A DNA stretch of 64,000 nt from JAXMBX01 sp046349635 (GCA_046349635.1 JAXMBX010000002.1:62001-126000), one strand, 5' to 3'. Positions 27,555 to 35,182 are shown, numbered from the stretch's first letter. Notes: generated by a model from the letters alone, not told the origin. Program-made: numbers and translations.

Positions 27555-27767
27555 TTACCAGGGTTTCAGCTTCCAACCGAGAATGAACCCGATACCGAGG
27601 CACGCCAGGGCGCTCATCTCGGGTTGCTCACGGAAATAACGTCGAGCATAGTTCCGCAAATCACCCAAAGGTTCCAACTCAGCGGTCCGCTCACGAACGG
27701 GGGAAACCTCCTGAGCCCGGCCATTGCCGTTTGTCGATCCTTTTCGTTGCTGGGTACTGCTTTTCAT
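27555..27767 (-). CDS. Small DUF883/ElaB-like membrane-anchored protein
   Basis: A 70-residue protein: a polar N-terminus (Ser, Thr, Gln and Gly rich), a short charged helix (LGDLRNYARRYFREQPEMSA) and a single C-terminal membrane segment (CLGIGFILGWKLKPW). The motif of a charged helix followed by a short 'GIGFxLGW' tail is that of the ElaB/YqjD/DUF883 group, tail-anchored proteins linked to ribosomes or stress in enterobacteria. It is the last gene of the likely operon that starts near 29343. Confidence 0.7.
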   Translation of the reverse strand: MKSSTQQRKGSTNGNGRAQEVSPVRERTAELEPLGDLRNYARRYFREQPEMSALACLGIGFILGWKLKPW

Positions 27768-27819
27768 GGCTTTATCCTTAAATTTTATGTGTTGAAATGG
27801 CTTTGAGAAAGTTGGATCC

Positions 27820-28224
27820 CTATTCGTCCTGCTGCAAGGCCTCTCTCATCCATGTGAGATTGTTGGTGAATTCCTCTTGTGAGCGTTTCAGGCTCTTGGC
27901 CGCCTCGCCGACTGTCAGTAATGAACCCCGTAGCAGAAATGCTCCAAGGACAATGACAATTAACGCCACGGTCATTTGAGACACTTGCGCGGAAAGTCCC
28001 AGCCAGGCCTGCAAGGCACCTGAGATACCCATCAACAGGACGGGGATGGCCCCCAGGATCGCGATAGCTGATGTGCCGACAATCACCATAGAACGGCAAG
28101 ATTCCGACCAGAATTGCACCAGGTCCAGTTTGAGCAACTGGAGTTGCAGATCCGCCATTCGCACCAGATCCTGGGCTAATGCCGATAAACTGCTTCCCAG
28201 AGGCCGTCGTTCTGGCTGTTTCAT
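27820..28224 (-). CDS. Phage-holin-like DUF1469 (holin 3_6) membrane protein
   Basis: The ATG at 28224 overlaps the stop of the upstream gene (ATGA), so translation is coupled; the frame continues to 28308 but inside that gene. The 134-residue product has an amphipathic N-terminal helix (LSALAQDLVRMADLQLQLLK), two hydrophobic helices (VGTSAIAILGAIPVLLMGI and QMTVALIVIVLGAFLL) and a charged tail. This is the layout of the DUF1469 family, named for holin similarity but usually found beside DUF883 and YtxH-type genes in ordinary chromosomes, as here. There is no phage context. Confidence 0.8.
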   Translation of the reverse strand: MKQPERRPLGSSLSALAQDLVRMADLQLQLLKLDLVQFWSESCRSMVIVGTSAIAILGAIPVLLMGISGALQAWLGLSAQVSQMTVALIVIVLGAFLLRGSLLTVGEAAKSLKRSQEEFTNNLTWMREALQQDE

Positions 28225-28418
28225 ATCCGCTCTTTGAGGATCCAGCCCAACCCGGCCCCCACCAAGATGGCTCCAAAAATCGCGACGTGGGGATTGCTTC
28301 GTATCCATTGCCGTAATCCTTCAGCCCCCGCCAACGGGGAAAGAAATTGCATCCCCTGGAAAGTCGGTTCGGGAGGCTCGTTTTTAGAACCAGTGAATCG
28401 ATTCTGCTGTAACACACT
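28221..28418 (-). CDS. Small tail-anchored membrane protein, DUF883-like C-terminus
   Basis: The most likely start is a GTG at 28418 close behind a GGGGTGGAG site; this avoids overlap with the preceding gene, which stops at 28429. The 65-residue product is polar up to GAEGLRQWIRSNPHVA and then has one membrane segment (IFGAILVGAGLGWILKERI) typical of DUF883/ElaB-type tails. Its stop overlaps the start of the holin-like gene. It sits in the middle of the operon of membrane stress proteins. Confidence 0.65.
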   Translation of the reverse strand, partial: SVLQQNRFTGSKNEPPEPTFQGMQFLSPLAGAEGLRQWIRSNPHVAIFGAILVGAGLGWILKERI

Positions 28419-28428
28419 CCACCCCTCT

Positions 28429-28860
28429 TCAGTGGTCGGATTGATAGGTTTCGCGTGCCGGAACGTCAAAAGCCAGATACCGCTCCAGTCGATGCCGCAC
28501 AATCGTGGCAAGACTGCTGAGCGCAATTCCACTCAAGGCATTGACGGCACCCGTCAACATGGATGGGATCGGGTTTTTTTGTTCCCCGGGAGTTTGCTGA
28601 ACCCGCTGTTCGCGAAGTTCCTGAACCGATTCATCCGCCAGCTTGACGGATTGAACCACCTTTCGGCCTGGAGAAAAGAAAAATCCGATCGCCACTCCCG
28701 CCGCCGCCGCTCCCAAGGGGTATTGCCGCACGTAGTCCTTCCAGTCAAACAAGCGCTGCGTGTTTTCCACCAAACCCTGGACATCATCATCCATGCGCCG
28801 CCTGAGCCGCTGCATGCGATTCCGAATTCGTTGCGAGTCGTTTTCATGGGCCACAGACAT
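28429..28860 (-). CDS. DUF883/YtxH-like membrane protein, unknown function
   Basis: The ATG at 28860 is chosen over the longer frame to 28920 because it gives a natural N-terminus. The 143-residue product has a charged amphipathic helix (RIRNRMQRLRRRMDDDVQGL), a short membrane segment (PLGAAAAGVAIGFFFSPG) and a second, longer helical part ending in ETYQSDH with a weaker hydrophobic stretch (LTGAVNALSGIALSSLATIV). The 'WKDYVRQYPLGAAAAGVAIG' phrase matches DUF883/YtxH-type proteins. It is followed 10 bases later by the 65-residue tail-anchored protein. Confidence 0.72.
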   Translation of the reverse strand: MSVAHENDSQRIRNRMQRLRRRMDDDVQGLVENTQRLFDWKDYVRQYPLGAAAAGVAIGFFFSPGRKVVQSVKLADESVQELREQRVQQTPGEQKNPIPSMLTGAVNALSGIALSSLATIVRHRLERYLAFDVPARETYQSDH

Positions 28861-28926
28861 GTTGGAAGATCCTGTCCGCTGAGTTTTCCGTGGAGAAGCC
28901 TTTTTTAAATGCTCAGGCAACTCTGG

Positions 28927-29148
28927 TTATGCCCGGTTCGAGCGCAGCAGCAGTGTGGCCAGAGCACCTGCGAACAGCCCGGCCACAAATGCCATTCCAC
29001 GGATTCCGCAGGACGGGAACGAACCATGCGTTCCGCTTCTTCATAACCCGCTTCGAGGTTTTTGCCGGCCTGCTCGTACTGGTCGTAGACGACTTCTCCC
29101 GCCTGCGATGCGTATTTCCGCGCCGGTTTCAGTAACGTTTTGAATCAT
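28927..29148 (-). pseudogene. Frameshifted DUF883-like tail-anchored protein
   Basis: The minus strand starts with MIQNVTET, overlapping the stop of the CsbD-like remnant (ATGA), and breaks after eight codons. In a second frame it continues as SQAGEVVYDQYEQAGKNLEA and GYEEAERMVRSRPAESV, and in a third frame ends with the membrane tail GMAFVAGLFAGALATLLLRS and TAA. Together these make a normal DUF883 protein of about 72 residues with two single-base indels. All conserved parts are present, so the lesion is recent or a sequence error. Confidence 0.75.
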
Positions 29149-29343
29149 GGTCTCACCACTTTCCAACGCCTGGTCAAAAACTTGATCTGGCGGGCAATCC
29201 CGGTCTTCTCCTGAATCATTCCCACCAGTTGCTCAACGTTTCCCTCGACCTTGGAGAAATCACTGTCCGTGATTTGCCCCCAACGTTCGCGGACCTGACC
29301 TTTAATCTGGTTCCATTTCCGCTGAGTTCGGCTCAGTCGCCAT
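29145..29343 (-). pseudogene. Frameshifted CsbD-family stress protein
   Basis: The first codons (ATG GCG ACT GAG) are out of frame with the body, which reads KWNQIKGQVRERWGQITDSD, then EGNVEQLVGMIQEKTGIA. This is the classic CsbD core (WNQIKG..RE.WG.LTD) of about 60 residues. One extra base near codon 5 breaks it; the ordinary start would be of the form MATELSRRKW. The gene is the first of the likely operon downstream of a sigma-54 promoter candidate at 29453-29466. A second, intact CsbD gene lies at 48915-49115. Confidence 0.75.
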
Positions 29344-29834
29344 GACGATCTCCTTCACTTTGTTTTGCAGCGCGGTTGAGCCGCGAGAAACCTTTGAGAG
29401 CGACCTTTTCACCCAGATTCTGGATGATCCGCCGTTACGGATGGGTCAGCAGGCGAATGGTGTGCCAATCCCCATTCCTCTAAAAATGCGGAGTTGGGAG
29501 AAAGACATCGATGTCCGGAATCCGGATCTTCCGGTGATTTTTTCGGCCTTCCAATCAACCAAAATGGTCGATCATCGATCACTTTTGGCTCGGTCCCGAC
29601 GCGAAACTACGGTCTACGGAGAGGAGTTTGATATCCCGATTCAGGACGGTGAAATGAACTTGAAACAGACAGCGCGCAGGATCTCCAACCATCGTGGTAG
29701 CTGAGGGTTGCGCGGCTACTAATCCGCCAGCAGAGGATGAAAAACTCGAGCGTGCGCCTATCTCACTGAAAAACAGGAGGTTAAGGCAAAACAATCTTTC
29801 TCGGCCGATCACTTTTTCTCATTTTTTATTAAAG
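29344..29834 (-). other. Intergenic region upstream of the CsbD/DUF883 operon
   Basis: No convincing gene in about 490 bases. Plus-strand and minus-strand frames of 77-120 codons exist but have no ribosome binding site and no recognisable motif. The one clear signal is the sigma-54 promoter candidate on the minus strand at 29453-29466; a leader of about 100 bases would separate its start site from the CsbD remnant. Confidence 0.5.
29453..29466 (-). promoter_or_regulatory. Sigma-54 promoter candidate for the CsbD/DUF883/holin-like operon
   Basis: The minus strand reads TTGGCACACCATTCGC: a near-perfect -24 box (TTGGCAC) and GG-N10-GC spacing, with TCGC in place of TTGC at -12. Transcription would begin near 29441 and run toward the genes at 29343-27555. 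Confidence 0.6.
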
Positions 29835-29848
29835 GGCGCGGGAAGTGC
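29835..29848 (+). promoter_or_regulatory. Sigma-54 promoter candidate for the csrA-like gene
   Basis: The plus strand reads GGGCGCGGGAAGTGCA: GG-N10-GC with GGCGCG in place of GGCACG, as in the DUF1571 promoter, and GTGC at -12. The start site would be near 29860, about 56 bases before the ATG. Confidence 0.5.
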
Positions 29849-29915
29849 AGATCCATGGATGGGGCTTTTTCTCAGCACTCTTTCAAACGGATTTGAGAAC
29901 GAAAGGAACTCGATC

Positions 29916-30135
29916 ATGCTGGTACTCAGCCGAAAGATTGGTGAACGGATCTGTATCGATGGTGACATCTCCGTGGAGGTCTTACGCTTGCAAATGGGCG
30001 TGAAAATCGGGATTATCGCCCCGCCAGCAAAAAAATCGTTCGTATGGAAATGGTGGACCACTCCCTGCGCAGGCAGAGGATGTCGATCACAGCCATGAGG
30101 ATGCTCAATTCGCGGTCTCGTCCTGTGGTTCGTAG
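29916..30135 (+). pseudogene. csrA: Frameshifted csrA (carbon storage regulator)
   Basis: The ATG follows a strong AAAGGAACTC site and the N-terminus is a perfect CsrA: MLVLSRKIGERICIDGD and SVEVLRLQ. After codon 28 the frame slips; the expected continuation VKIGIIAP, then KKIVRMEMVDHSLR, and an acidic C-terminus (AEDVDHSHEDAQFAVSSCGS) are found in neighbouring frames, ending at a TAG at 30133-30135. The undisturbed reading frame would stop at 30098 after 60 residues and would lack the second half of the RNA-binding fold. CsrA binds GGA motifs in mRNA leaders; here it is either inactivated or misread by indels. Confidence 0.72.
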
Positions 30136-30816
30136 GAAAGCCTGCAGGCATACCGAGACTGATATTCGGTTCTGAGAGCAGTTCGTTCGCACTCAATACT
30201 TGCACGCTCTTCGGGTGTTTGTTATGACGTTGTTCGCTGAGGTTCTTGGAAATTGGGAAACATTGCGAGCTGGTGGACGGCAATCCGCCGATCAACAACT
30301 TGCAGAAAGTCGAGACTCATTGGTAAACAGCAAATACAGGGAACTGCGGGAGATTACGCAACGTCCATGAAGGTGTCATTTGACTGGAGTTGTGAAGCAT
30401 ACTGGCTCAAGCAACTCGCCCAGACTGAAATTCAACTGGTTCCCGGCGTCGGGCTGATTCAGGGCAAAATCCTGGTCACTGGACAGTAGTTCATAATCAA
30501 CTCTGACAGACTTCTTTCTCAGCCCTGCAGCCAACTTTGCTTGGCCGCGGGGTTTTTCTTTGAGCAGCTGTCGTGTTGCAAACTCGTGGCCGGGTGGATG
30601 TTCAGCCCCCACGCCGGATGTTCGGCTCTCGATTTATTCAGCGTTTTCAAGCTGTCCATTTCGACAGTATTTCCAAGTCGCATTGTCTGCTGAAGTTAAG
30701 AGAATTCATTCCCATTCCTGCCTCGGAGGCATGCGTGCGTTTTATTTCCTTGGAAATCGTGACGCAGAGGTTCAGTGGATTGCGTCAGATAGATACTCGA
30801 TTGAGAAAGTGAGGAA
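30136..30816 (+). other. Intergenic region without a recognisable gene
   Basis: About 680 bases with only short, motif-free frames, for example a 48-codon plus frame beginning MTLFAEVLGNWETLRAG near 30224 and a 78-codon frame at 30253-30489. Neither has a ribosome binding site or family resemblance. A weak GG-N10-GC match (TTGGAAATCGTGACGCA, 30752-30765) precedes the next gene but lacks both consensus boxes. Given the frameshifts on both sides, this may hold another decayed gene. Confidence 0.4.
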
Positions 30817-31142
30817 ATGATGAAACGCTTAACATTGCTCATGACCGCGCTGCTGACCTTGACCGTGGGGTTAGCGATGACTCCTCAGGGCGCCCTCCGC
30901 CGCCCGCTATGGATACGGTGGCTACCGGGGCGGCTGGGGCGGTTATGGATATCGCGGGGGTGGGGTGGTGGCTATGGCTACCCAAGGACCGCGGCGGATG
31001 GAACAATGGGTACTACCGGGGTTATTACCCGAATCGGGGTTACTACTCCAATTACGGATATTACCCGCAATATCAGTACTATTACCCTAACTACGGATAT
31101 TCGTACTACTATCCGAACGGGGGGTACTACTATTACTATTGA
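30817..31142 (+). pseudogene. Exported Gly/Tyr-rich protein, frame disrupted
   Basis: The ATG pair at 30817/30820 follows GTGAGG and gives a signal peptide (KRLTLLMTALLTLTVGLAMT). The Gly/Tyr-rich part then appears in a second frame (YGYGGYRGGWGGYGYRGGG) and finally in a third frame ending with repeated YYP and YY units (GYYPQYQYYYPNYGYSYYYP) and a TGA at 31140-31142. A single protein of about 105 residues with a low-complexity secreted domain is the likely ancestral product. The Gly/Tyr-rich pattern resembles the large protein on the opposite strand at 31266-32945. Confidence 0.6.
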
Positions 31143-31159
31143 TCAACTGAGCCTGAGCA

Positions 31160-31189
31160 AACCGGAGGTTTCGGACCTCCGGTTTTTTT
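31160..31189 (+). terminator. Rho-independent terminator after the Gly/Tyr-rich gene
   Basis: A perfect 9-base stem ACCGGAGGT / ACCTCCGGT with a five-base loop (TTCGG) is followed directly by a run of seven T. It lies 18 bases past the stop of the plus-strand gene. Confidence 0.9.
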
Positions 31190-31208
31190 ATGCGCAGGCA
31201 GGACCAAT

Positions 31209-31243
31209 AAAAAAAGGGCCGGAAGTCGTGAGACTCCCAGCCC
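31209..31243 (-). terminator. Rho-independent terminator of the Gly-rich TPR gene
   Basis: On the minus strand a 12-base stem (GGGCTGGGAGTC / GACTTCCGGCCC with two G-T type pairs) and a four-base loop are followed by seven T. It stands 22 bases past the minus-strand stop, tail to tail with the plus-strand terminator. Confidence 0.85.
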
Positions 31244-31265
31244 CAGCAGAACGTGACTCATGACA

Positions 31266-32945
31266 TCAATTCGTCTGGGAGAAGTTCAGACCCTTGTCGG
31301 TATCGGGCCCACCCAGCAGCTTGAAGTTGAAGCGATTGTCCCCCTGTTTGTCGACGACGGCCATCAGGGAACCTCCCTCCTGGCTTTCCAAGGAGAGGAC
31401 GTTTCCTTCAGCCGAGGCTTTTCCCTTCAGAGTGGCCGGCTTGGCCTGATCACTCTTGCCGGGTTGGAAATTCCAGGTGAACTGGGAATCGGGGGTCAGG
31501 ACCAGCGTGAACTTGTCCCCATTCTCCCGAGTGGCCGTCCAGGTTCCCGCGAGCTTCTGAGGCTCAATGACCTTGTCCGCAGGAATTTTCATTCCCTCGG
31601 AAGGAGTTTGGTCATTCGAAGCAATCTCCGGACCTGGGGTTTTATCCGTCCCATCGGACTTCGGTGCTCCATTGATCATCTTCAGGAGATCACGGGAGAC
31701 GTTGTCATTCGGATTGATCTTGGCCACCATCTGCAACTGTTCTGCGGCTGCGTCAGGATGACCCGTCGTTAGATAGTGATAGGCAAGGAGGAACTTCGCG
31801 CTACCATCCTGCGGATGGCTCTTCACGAATGTTTCCAGCTTGCGATACTGCGATGTGTAAACCGACGGATCGGCATAGAAGGAACTGACGGTATTCCAGT
31901 CCCAGCCCGGGCCTAACGCGAGGACCGAGTGAGCCACTGCGGCCGCTTCCTGGTACCGTCCCATCGCAAACAGGACCAGCGCGCGGAATTCATGCAAAGC
32001 CGGATCCCGCGAGTTTTGACTGATCGCCTGATTCACATCATCCAGCGCGACTTCGTAGTTCCCCTCCTTGAAGGCGGCGATCGCGGGATCGAGGACGTCG
32101 TTGATGCCGTTGTCCGCCAACTGTGTGGACTGAACCTGGGAATCGTCATAGGCCACGTTAATGGGAGTGGAATAGTTGTACCCAAACCCATTGCCGCCGT
32201 AGCCGTATCCCCCTGCGCGGTAGTACGGATTGTAGTAGGAGAGATAGCCGCTGTTGTAGGCGAGGCCCCCCAGGCCCCAAGCACCGAGTCCCCACCCAAG
32301 TGGGCGGTAACCGTAGTATCCATTCCCCCACCCGCCGATTCCATTCAGGCCGTAACCCCAGTTTCCTCCCCAGCCATAGATGCCTGGGCCTCCGCGATAA
32401 CCGGCATAAAATCCGGGACGTCCATATCCCCAACCCGACCCCCAGCCCCAGTTGCCGTTCCAATAGCCGCGATACCACGGATGATTGAAATGCGCGACAC
32501 GGTAGTTCTGATTGGCCAGGTTGAAGTTGCGCGTCCCGACACGCACTGATGTCCCTCCGTTGTAACGGTTTGCCAGGTTCTGGTTCACAATGCGGTTGTT
32601 CGTCTGCATCCGCACGGTATTTCCTTGTGGAGTGACGACGCGAACGTTTCCCCCCGGATTCCCTTTGATGGCAGGGCCGGATTGGACCGGGGCACCAGGC
32701 TGAGCCCGAGGCACAGCGACTGCTCCCCCTTGTTTTGGTCCCCCACCTCCACCCCCCATGGGTCCCCCACCACCCCCGGCGTGAGGTCCATTACCTCCAC
32801 CGCCGCCGCCGCCATGCCCCCCTCCTCCGCCGCCGCCACCTTTGGGCGGAAATGCCCAAGCGTGGGAGGATAAGTGAGCGGTTGCAATCGTCACACCGAG
32901 AAGACCGACGATCATCATCGTCGGCCTGAAAAATCGCTTACTCAT
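31266..32945 (-). CDS. Exported Gly/Tyr-rich protein with TPR and C-terminal beta domain
   Basis: The ATG at 32945 follows an AAGGAG site; earlier codons to 32969 lie before it. A signal peptide (about 1-32) is followed by an almost pure Gly/His segment (about 33-75), a Gln/Asn/Arg-rich part, and a long Gly-Tyr-Trp-rich low-complexity region (about 155-265, with repeated GYGY, GWG and YNPYYR). Two or more TPR-type repeats (about 280-420, including AIAAFKEGNYEVALDDVNQA) and a beta-rich C-terminal domain (about 470-558, LAGTWTATRENGDKFTLVL) complete it. This looks like a secreted or surface protein whose function I cannot name. It shares its strand and likely transcription with the DUF4142 gene upstream. 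Confidence 0.78.
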   Translation of the reverse strand: MSKRFFRPTMMIVGLLGVTIATAHLSSHAWAFPPKGGGGGGGGHGGGGGGGNGPHAGGGGGPMGGGGGGPKQGGAVAVPRAQPGAPVQSGPAIKGNPGGNVRVVTPQGNTVRMQTNNRIVNQNLANRYNGGTSVRVGTRNFNLANQNYRVAHFNHPWYRGYWNGNWGWGSGWGYGRPGFYAGYRGGPGIYGWGGNWGYGLNGIGGWGNGYYGYRPLGWGLGAWGLGGLAYNSGYLSYYNPYYRAGGYGYGGNGFGYNYSTPINVAYDDSQVQSTQLADNGINDVLDPAIAAFKEGNYEVALDDVNQAISQNSRDPALHEFRALVLFAMGRYQEAAAVAHSVLALGPGWDWNTVSSFYADPSVYTSQYRKLETFVKSHPQDGSAKFLLAYHYLTTGHPDAAAEQLQMVAKINPNDNVSRDLLKMINGAPKSDGTDKTPGPEIASNDQTPSEGMKIPADKVIEPQKLAGTWTATRENGDKFTLVLTPDSQFTWNFQPGKSDQAKPATLKGKASAEGNVLSLESQEGGSLMAVVDKQGDNRFNFKLLGGPDTDKGLNFSQTN

Positions 32946-32981
32946 GATGTCTACTCCTTCCAAAACCATTGACAGCGTTTA

Positions 32982-33022
32982 CAAAAAAACCACGCCGGCC
33001 AATACATGATTGGACGGCGTGG
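32982..33022 (-). terminator. Intergenic terminator or attenuator between DUF4142 and Gly-rich genes
   Basis: On the minus strand an interrupted 14-base stem (CCACGCCG-t-CCAAT / ATTGG-c-CGGCGTGG) with a five-base loop is followed by T7. It stands 73 bases after the DUF4142 stop and only 36 bases before the ATG of the Gly-rich gene, leaving almost no room for a separate promoter, so read-through is likely. Confidence 0.85.
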
Positions 33023-33095
33023 TCAATAAGGCCGTCCCTCCCCTGGAGGACACGTGGGCAGGTGAGTCTCCAAAGTCAGAACGGCTTCTTTTCAA

Positions 33096-33998
33096 CTATT
33101 TATTCCCGGCGGGATTCTGCCCGGCCGGCGAATTTTGCGTGTTTTTCGCCAAGGTCTGCATCAGATTCTTGGCATGATCCAGATGCGTCTGGGTGGTCTG
33201 ACGACCCTGTTCAAAAACGGCCTTCAATTCCGGCGAGGCGTGCCGTTCAAACACAGTCAGAGAATCCAACATGTGCATATGGGCGGCGATCTGCATACCC
33301 ACATAGCAGTTGTCGAAGTCCGCGCCCGTCTTTGAATTCAGTTCTTTTTCCATGGACTGGCGGCACTGCTGGGCCATTTCCTGATGGATCTCTCCCAGTT
33401 TGTGATGGAAAGCGAACATGTTGTCCTGACGATTGTTGTCCTGGGGATTGACGTCCGCCGTTCCGCCCGTCTGCTGAATCTTAGATTTTTCGGGCTTGTT
33501 GTCCTGGGCGTTGCTATCGCGCTTTTCGGCATCGCGATTGGCGGTCTCATTTTCCTGCTGCCCTTTATTCTTGAAACGATAAGCCGCGGTCTGTTCCTTC
33601 CGGTCACCACGACGATGAGCCGAGGATTGGCCTGTCTTCCCGAATGGTTCCAGCTTCGTCAGGAATTCCTGGTGTTGCTGTACCATCTGCTGGGCGAATT
33701 GTTTCACCGCCGGCGAAGTGGCCTTTTCCACGGCGATCTGAGAGGCCCGGATTTCATTCTGGTTGCCATAAATCACCATAGTGGCGAGGCATTCATCCAG
33801 GTGATTCGCGGTATGTTTTTGCCGCTTGTTGGCGTCGGCGGCATTCGGGTCGGCCGTTTTGGTGCTCTCGGTATTGGGCGCAGAAACCGCTGGCTGGGTG
33901 GGATTGTCCCGACGTTGTTTGTCTTTGGCCTCTGCGAACATCACGGACAATACCAGCAGTCCCCCCGCGGCGATTACCAGCCTATTCACTGAATTCAT
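33096..33998 (-). CDS. Exported DUF4142-like protein
   Basis: The ATG at 33998 lies seven bases after an AAGGAG site; another ATG two codons upstream is too close. A signal peptide (about 1-23) precedes a polar linker. A DUF4142-type helical domain appears in two parts, ASQIAVEKATSPAVKQFAQQM with VQQHQEFLTKL (about 80-120) and HKLGEIHQEMAQ through ELKAVFEQGRQTTQTHLDHA (about 195-280), separated by an Asn/Gln/Lys/Asp-rich insert of about 70 residues. DUF4142 proteins are ferritin-like helical periplasmic proteins of unknown role, common among stress genes. The insert is unusual for the family. Confidence 0.8.
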   Translation of the reverse strand: MNSVNRLVIAAGGLLVLSVMFAEAKDKQRRDNPTQPAVSAPNTESTKTADPNAADANKRQKHTANHLDECLATMVIYGNQNEIRASQIAVEKATSPAVKQFAQQMVQQHQEFLTKLEPFGKTGQSSAHRRGDRKEQTAAYRFKNKGQQENETANRDAEKRDSNAQDNKPEKSKIQQTGGTADVNPQDNNRQDNMFAFHHKLGEIHQEMAQQCRQSMEKELNSKTGADFDNCYVGMQIAAHMHMLDSLTVFERHASPELKAVFEQGRQTTQTHLDHAKNLMQTLAKNTQNSPAGQNPAGNK

Positions 33999-34060
33999 TG
34001 TCATTCTCCTTAGTCCCGTATTTGGCAACAGTCCCCGACAGAAGCCACTCAAGTCCCTGG

Positions 34061-34074
34061 GCAATAAAACGTCC
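34061..34074 (-). promoter_or_regulatory. Weak sigma-54 promoter candidate for the DUF4142 gene
   Basis: The minus strand reads CTGGGACGTTTTATTGCC. GG-N10-GC is satisfied only with the second and third G of GGG; the TGGGACG box is one base too far from TTGC. The start site would lie about 50 bases upstream of the gene start. Confidence 0.3.
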
Positions 34075-34507
34075 CAGCGTGCGATTTCGTTTTAATACTC
34101 ACCCATTCTTAGAGGGAGCGGCTCGCAGAAACTTGTTGAGCGCGGCTTCATCGTCAACCCGCGAACGCAGGTTTTATTCGATTGCACCGAAGAGACGCAA
34201 TTTACGCGCCAATGCGCACATTGATGTGTCATGAGAAATTCGTGGAGGCGTTGTTTTTCCGCCATTTTCGTTTTTTTCGAGTTCCCGAAATGGAAATGGC
34301 GCGGTGCGAGAACAAGCTTCGAAAATACTCCGCGAGGGTCGCCGGGGACGCATCTTGCTCTATGAACGAACATCCCCTTTCGTGCTTGTGAAAATTTCCC
34401 GGAACTCCTGCTTTCAACAGATTCCGGCAAACTGAAAAAGCAAAGTGGGCCGAGAGGATTGTTTTCTCACCTCGCTGTACCAAAGCCCTTTTCACGCGTC
34501 TCCTTAC

Positions 34508-34521
34508 GGCACGCTATTTGC
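34508..34521 (+). promoter_or_regulatory. Sigma-54 promoter candidate for the stress/trehalose operon
   Basis: The plus strand reads ACGGCACGCTATTTGCG: the full GGCACG-N4-TTGC core with GG-N10-GC spacing. Transcription would begin near 34533, about 90 bases before the gene at 34622, and could continue through treZY, malQ and treS. Confidence 0.75.
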
Positions 34522-34621
34522 GTTTTTTCTGATTTGATAGCGAACTCAAGTGATGCATGCCTAAGCGCATCTTTCGACTTCGATACCCATCGTTGAACGA
34601 CTAACAAGCAGGGAGAAAATC

Positions 34622-35182
34622 ATGGCCACTACATTCGAGCAGGCTGTGAAACCGTTGCTGCGGTCTCACCCCTCTCTTCCCATCCGTGCGGCAGTTTTCA
34701 CTCGCATGGAAGACGTGGACCGTGCGATTGATCGACTGCTGCAACTGGGCTTTCGCGCTGACCAGTTGACCGTGGTGACCTCGGAAGAGGTTATCAAACA
34801 GCATTTCGCCGAATTTCAACACGAGCAACCGGAGGGGACCTACGCTCCACTGGGCGCAATCGCAGGGAGCACCATCGGCGCTGCCGTGCTGGGAGGCATG
34901 TCCCTGCTGACGATGTCGTTGGCTCCGGGCGCCGGTTTGGCGATCGCCGCCGGCTGGTCCGCGGGAGCGGGAGGAGTGATCGGCGGGTTCATCGGGGCGA
35001 TGGCCAGCCGGGGGTTGGAAAAGGAAACCTCGGAGTTTTACTCCCAATCTCTGAGTGAGGGAGAAATTCTCCTGGCAGTGGAATGTCACGAGGGGGACGG
35101 AGATTGTGAAAGCCAACTGAAGATCGCAGAAGAGGTCTTCGAAAATCTTCACAAGGAGCCCGTTCCTCTTCCCAAAGGCTAA
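34622..35182 (+). CDS. Hypothetical membrane protein with stress-type N-terminal domain
   Basis: A 186-residue protein. Residues about 18-70 form an alpha/beta segment (IRAAVFTRMEDVDRAIDRLL, QLTVVTSEE) like the N-terminal domain of YflT or DUF1269-type general stress proteins. The middle is a long Gly/Ala-rich hydrophobic stretch (about 78-128, AIAGSTIGAAVLGGMSLLTM and GLAIAAGWSAGAGGVIGGFI), and the C-terminus is acidic (SEGEILLAVECHEGDG). An AGGGAGAAA site precedes the ATG. It is the first gene after a sigma-54 promoter candidate and stands 46 bases before treZY. Confidence 0.7.
   Translation: MATTFEQAVKPLLRSHPSLPIRAAVFTRMEDVDRAIDRLLQLGFRADQLTVVTSEEVIKQHFAEFQHEQPEGTYAPLGAIAGSTIGAAVLGGMSLLTMSLAPGAGLAIAAGWSAGAGGVIGGFIGAMASRGLEKETSEFYSQSLSEGEILLAVECHEGDGDCESQLKIAEEVFENLHKEPVPLPKG

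Larger units (their letters stand above)
33999..34621 (+). other. Intergenic region between DUF4142 and the trehalose operon
   Basis: About 620 bases between divergent genes. The minus-strand frame at 34092-34430 and other short frames have no motif or ribosome site. Two promoter-like signals stand out: a weak GG-N10-GC match on the minus strand at 34061-34074 and a strong one on the plus strand at 34508-34521. The rest, including the Phe-coding-like TTTTTC runs near 34250-34275, shows nothing I can name. Confidence 0.5.

Noticed and set aside
27820..28224. The holin-like gene as a sign of a prophage.
   Set aside because: DUF1469 proteins are commonly chromosomal and the neighbours are CsbD, DUF883 and GlsB-type stress genes; no phage structural, integrase or lysis gene is present.
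30752..30765. TTGGAAATCGTGACGCA upstream of the Gly/Tyr-rich gene as a sigma-54 promoter.
   Set aside because: The GG-N10-GC spacing is met but neither flank matches the -24 or -12 consensus; chance matches of this kind are expected.
32740..32880. The GCC/CCACC-rich stretch as a CRISPR or tandem-repeat array.
   Set aside because: It is the coding sequence for the Gly-rich part of an exported protein; there are no equal-length repeats with unique spacers.
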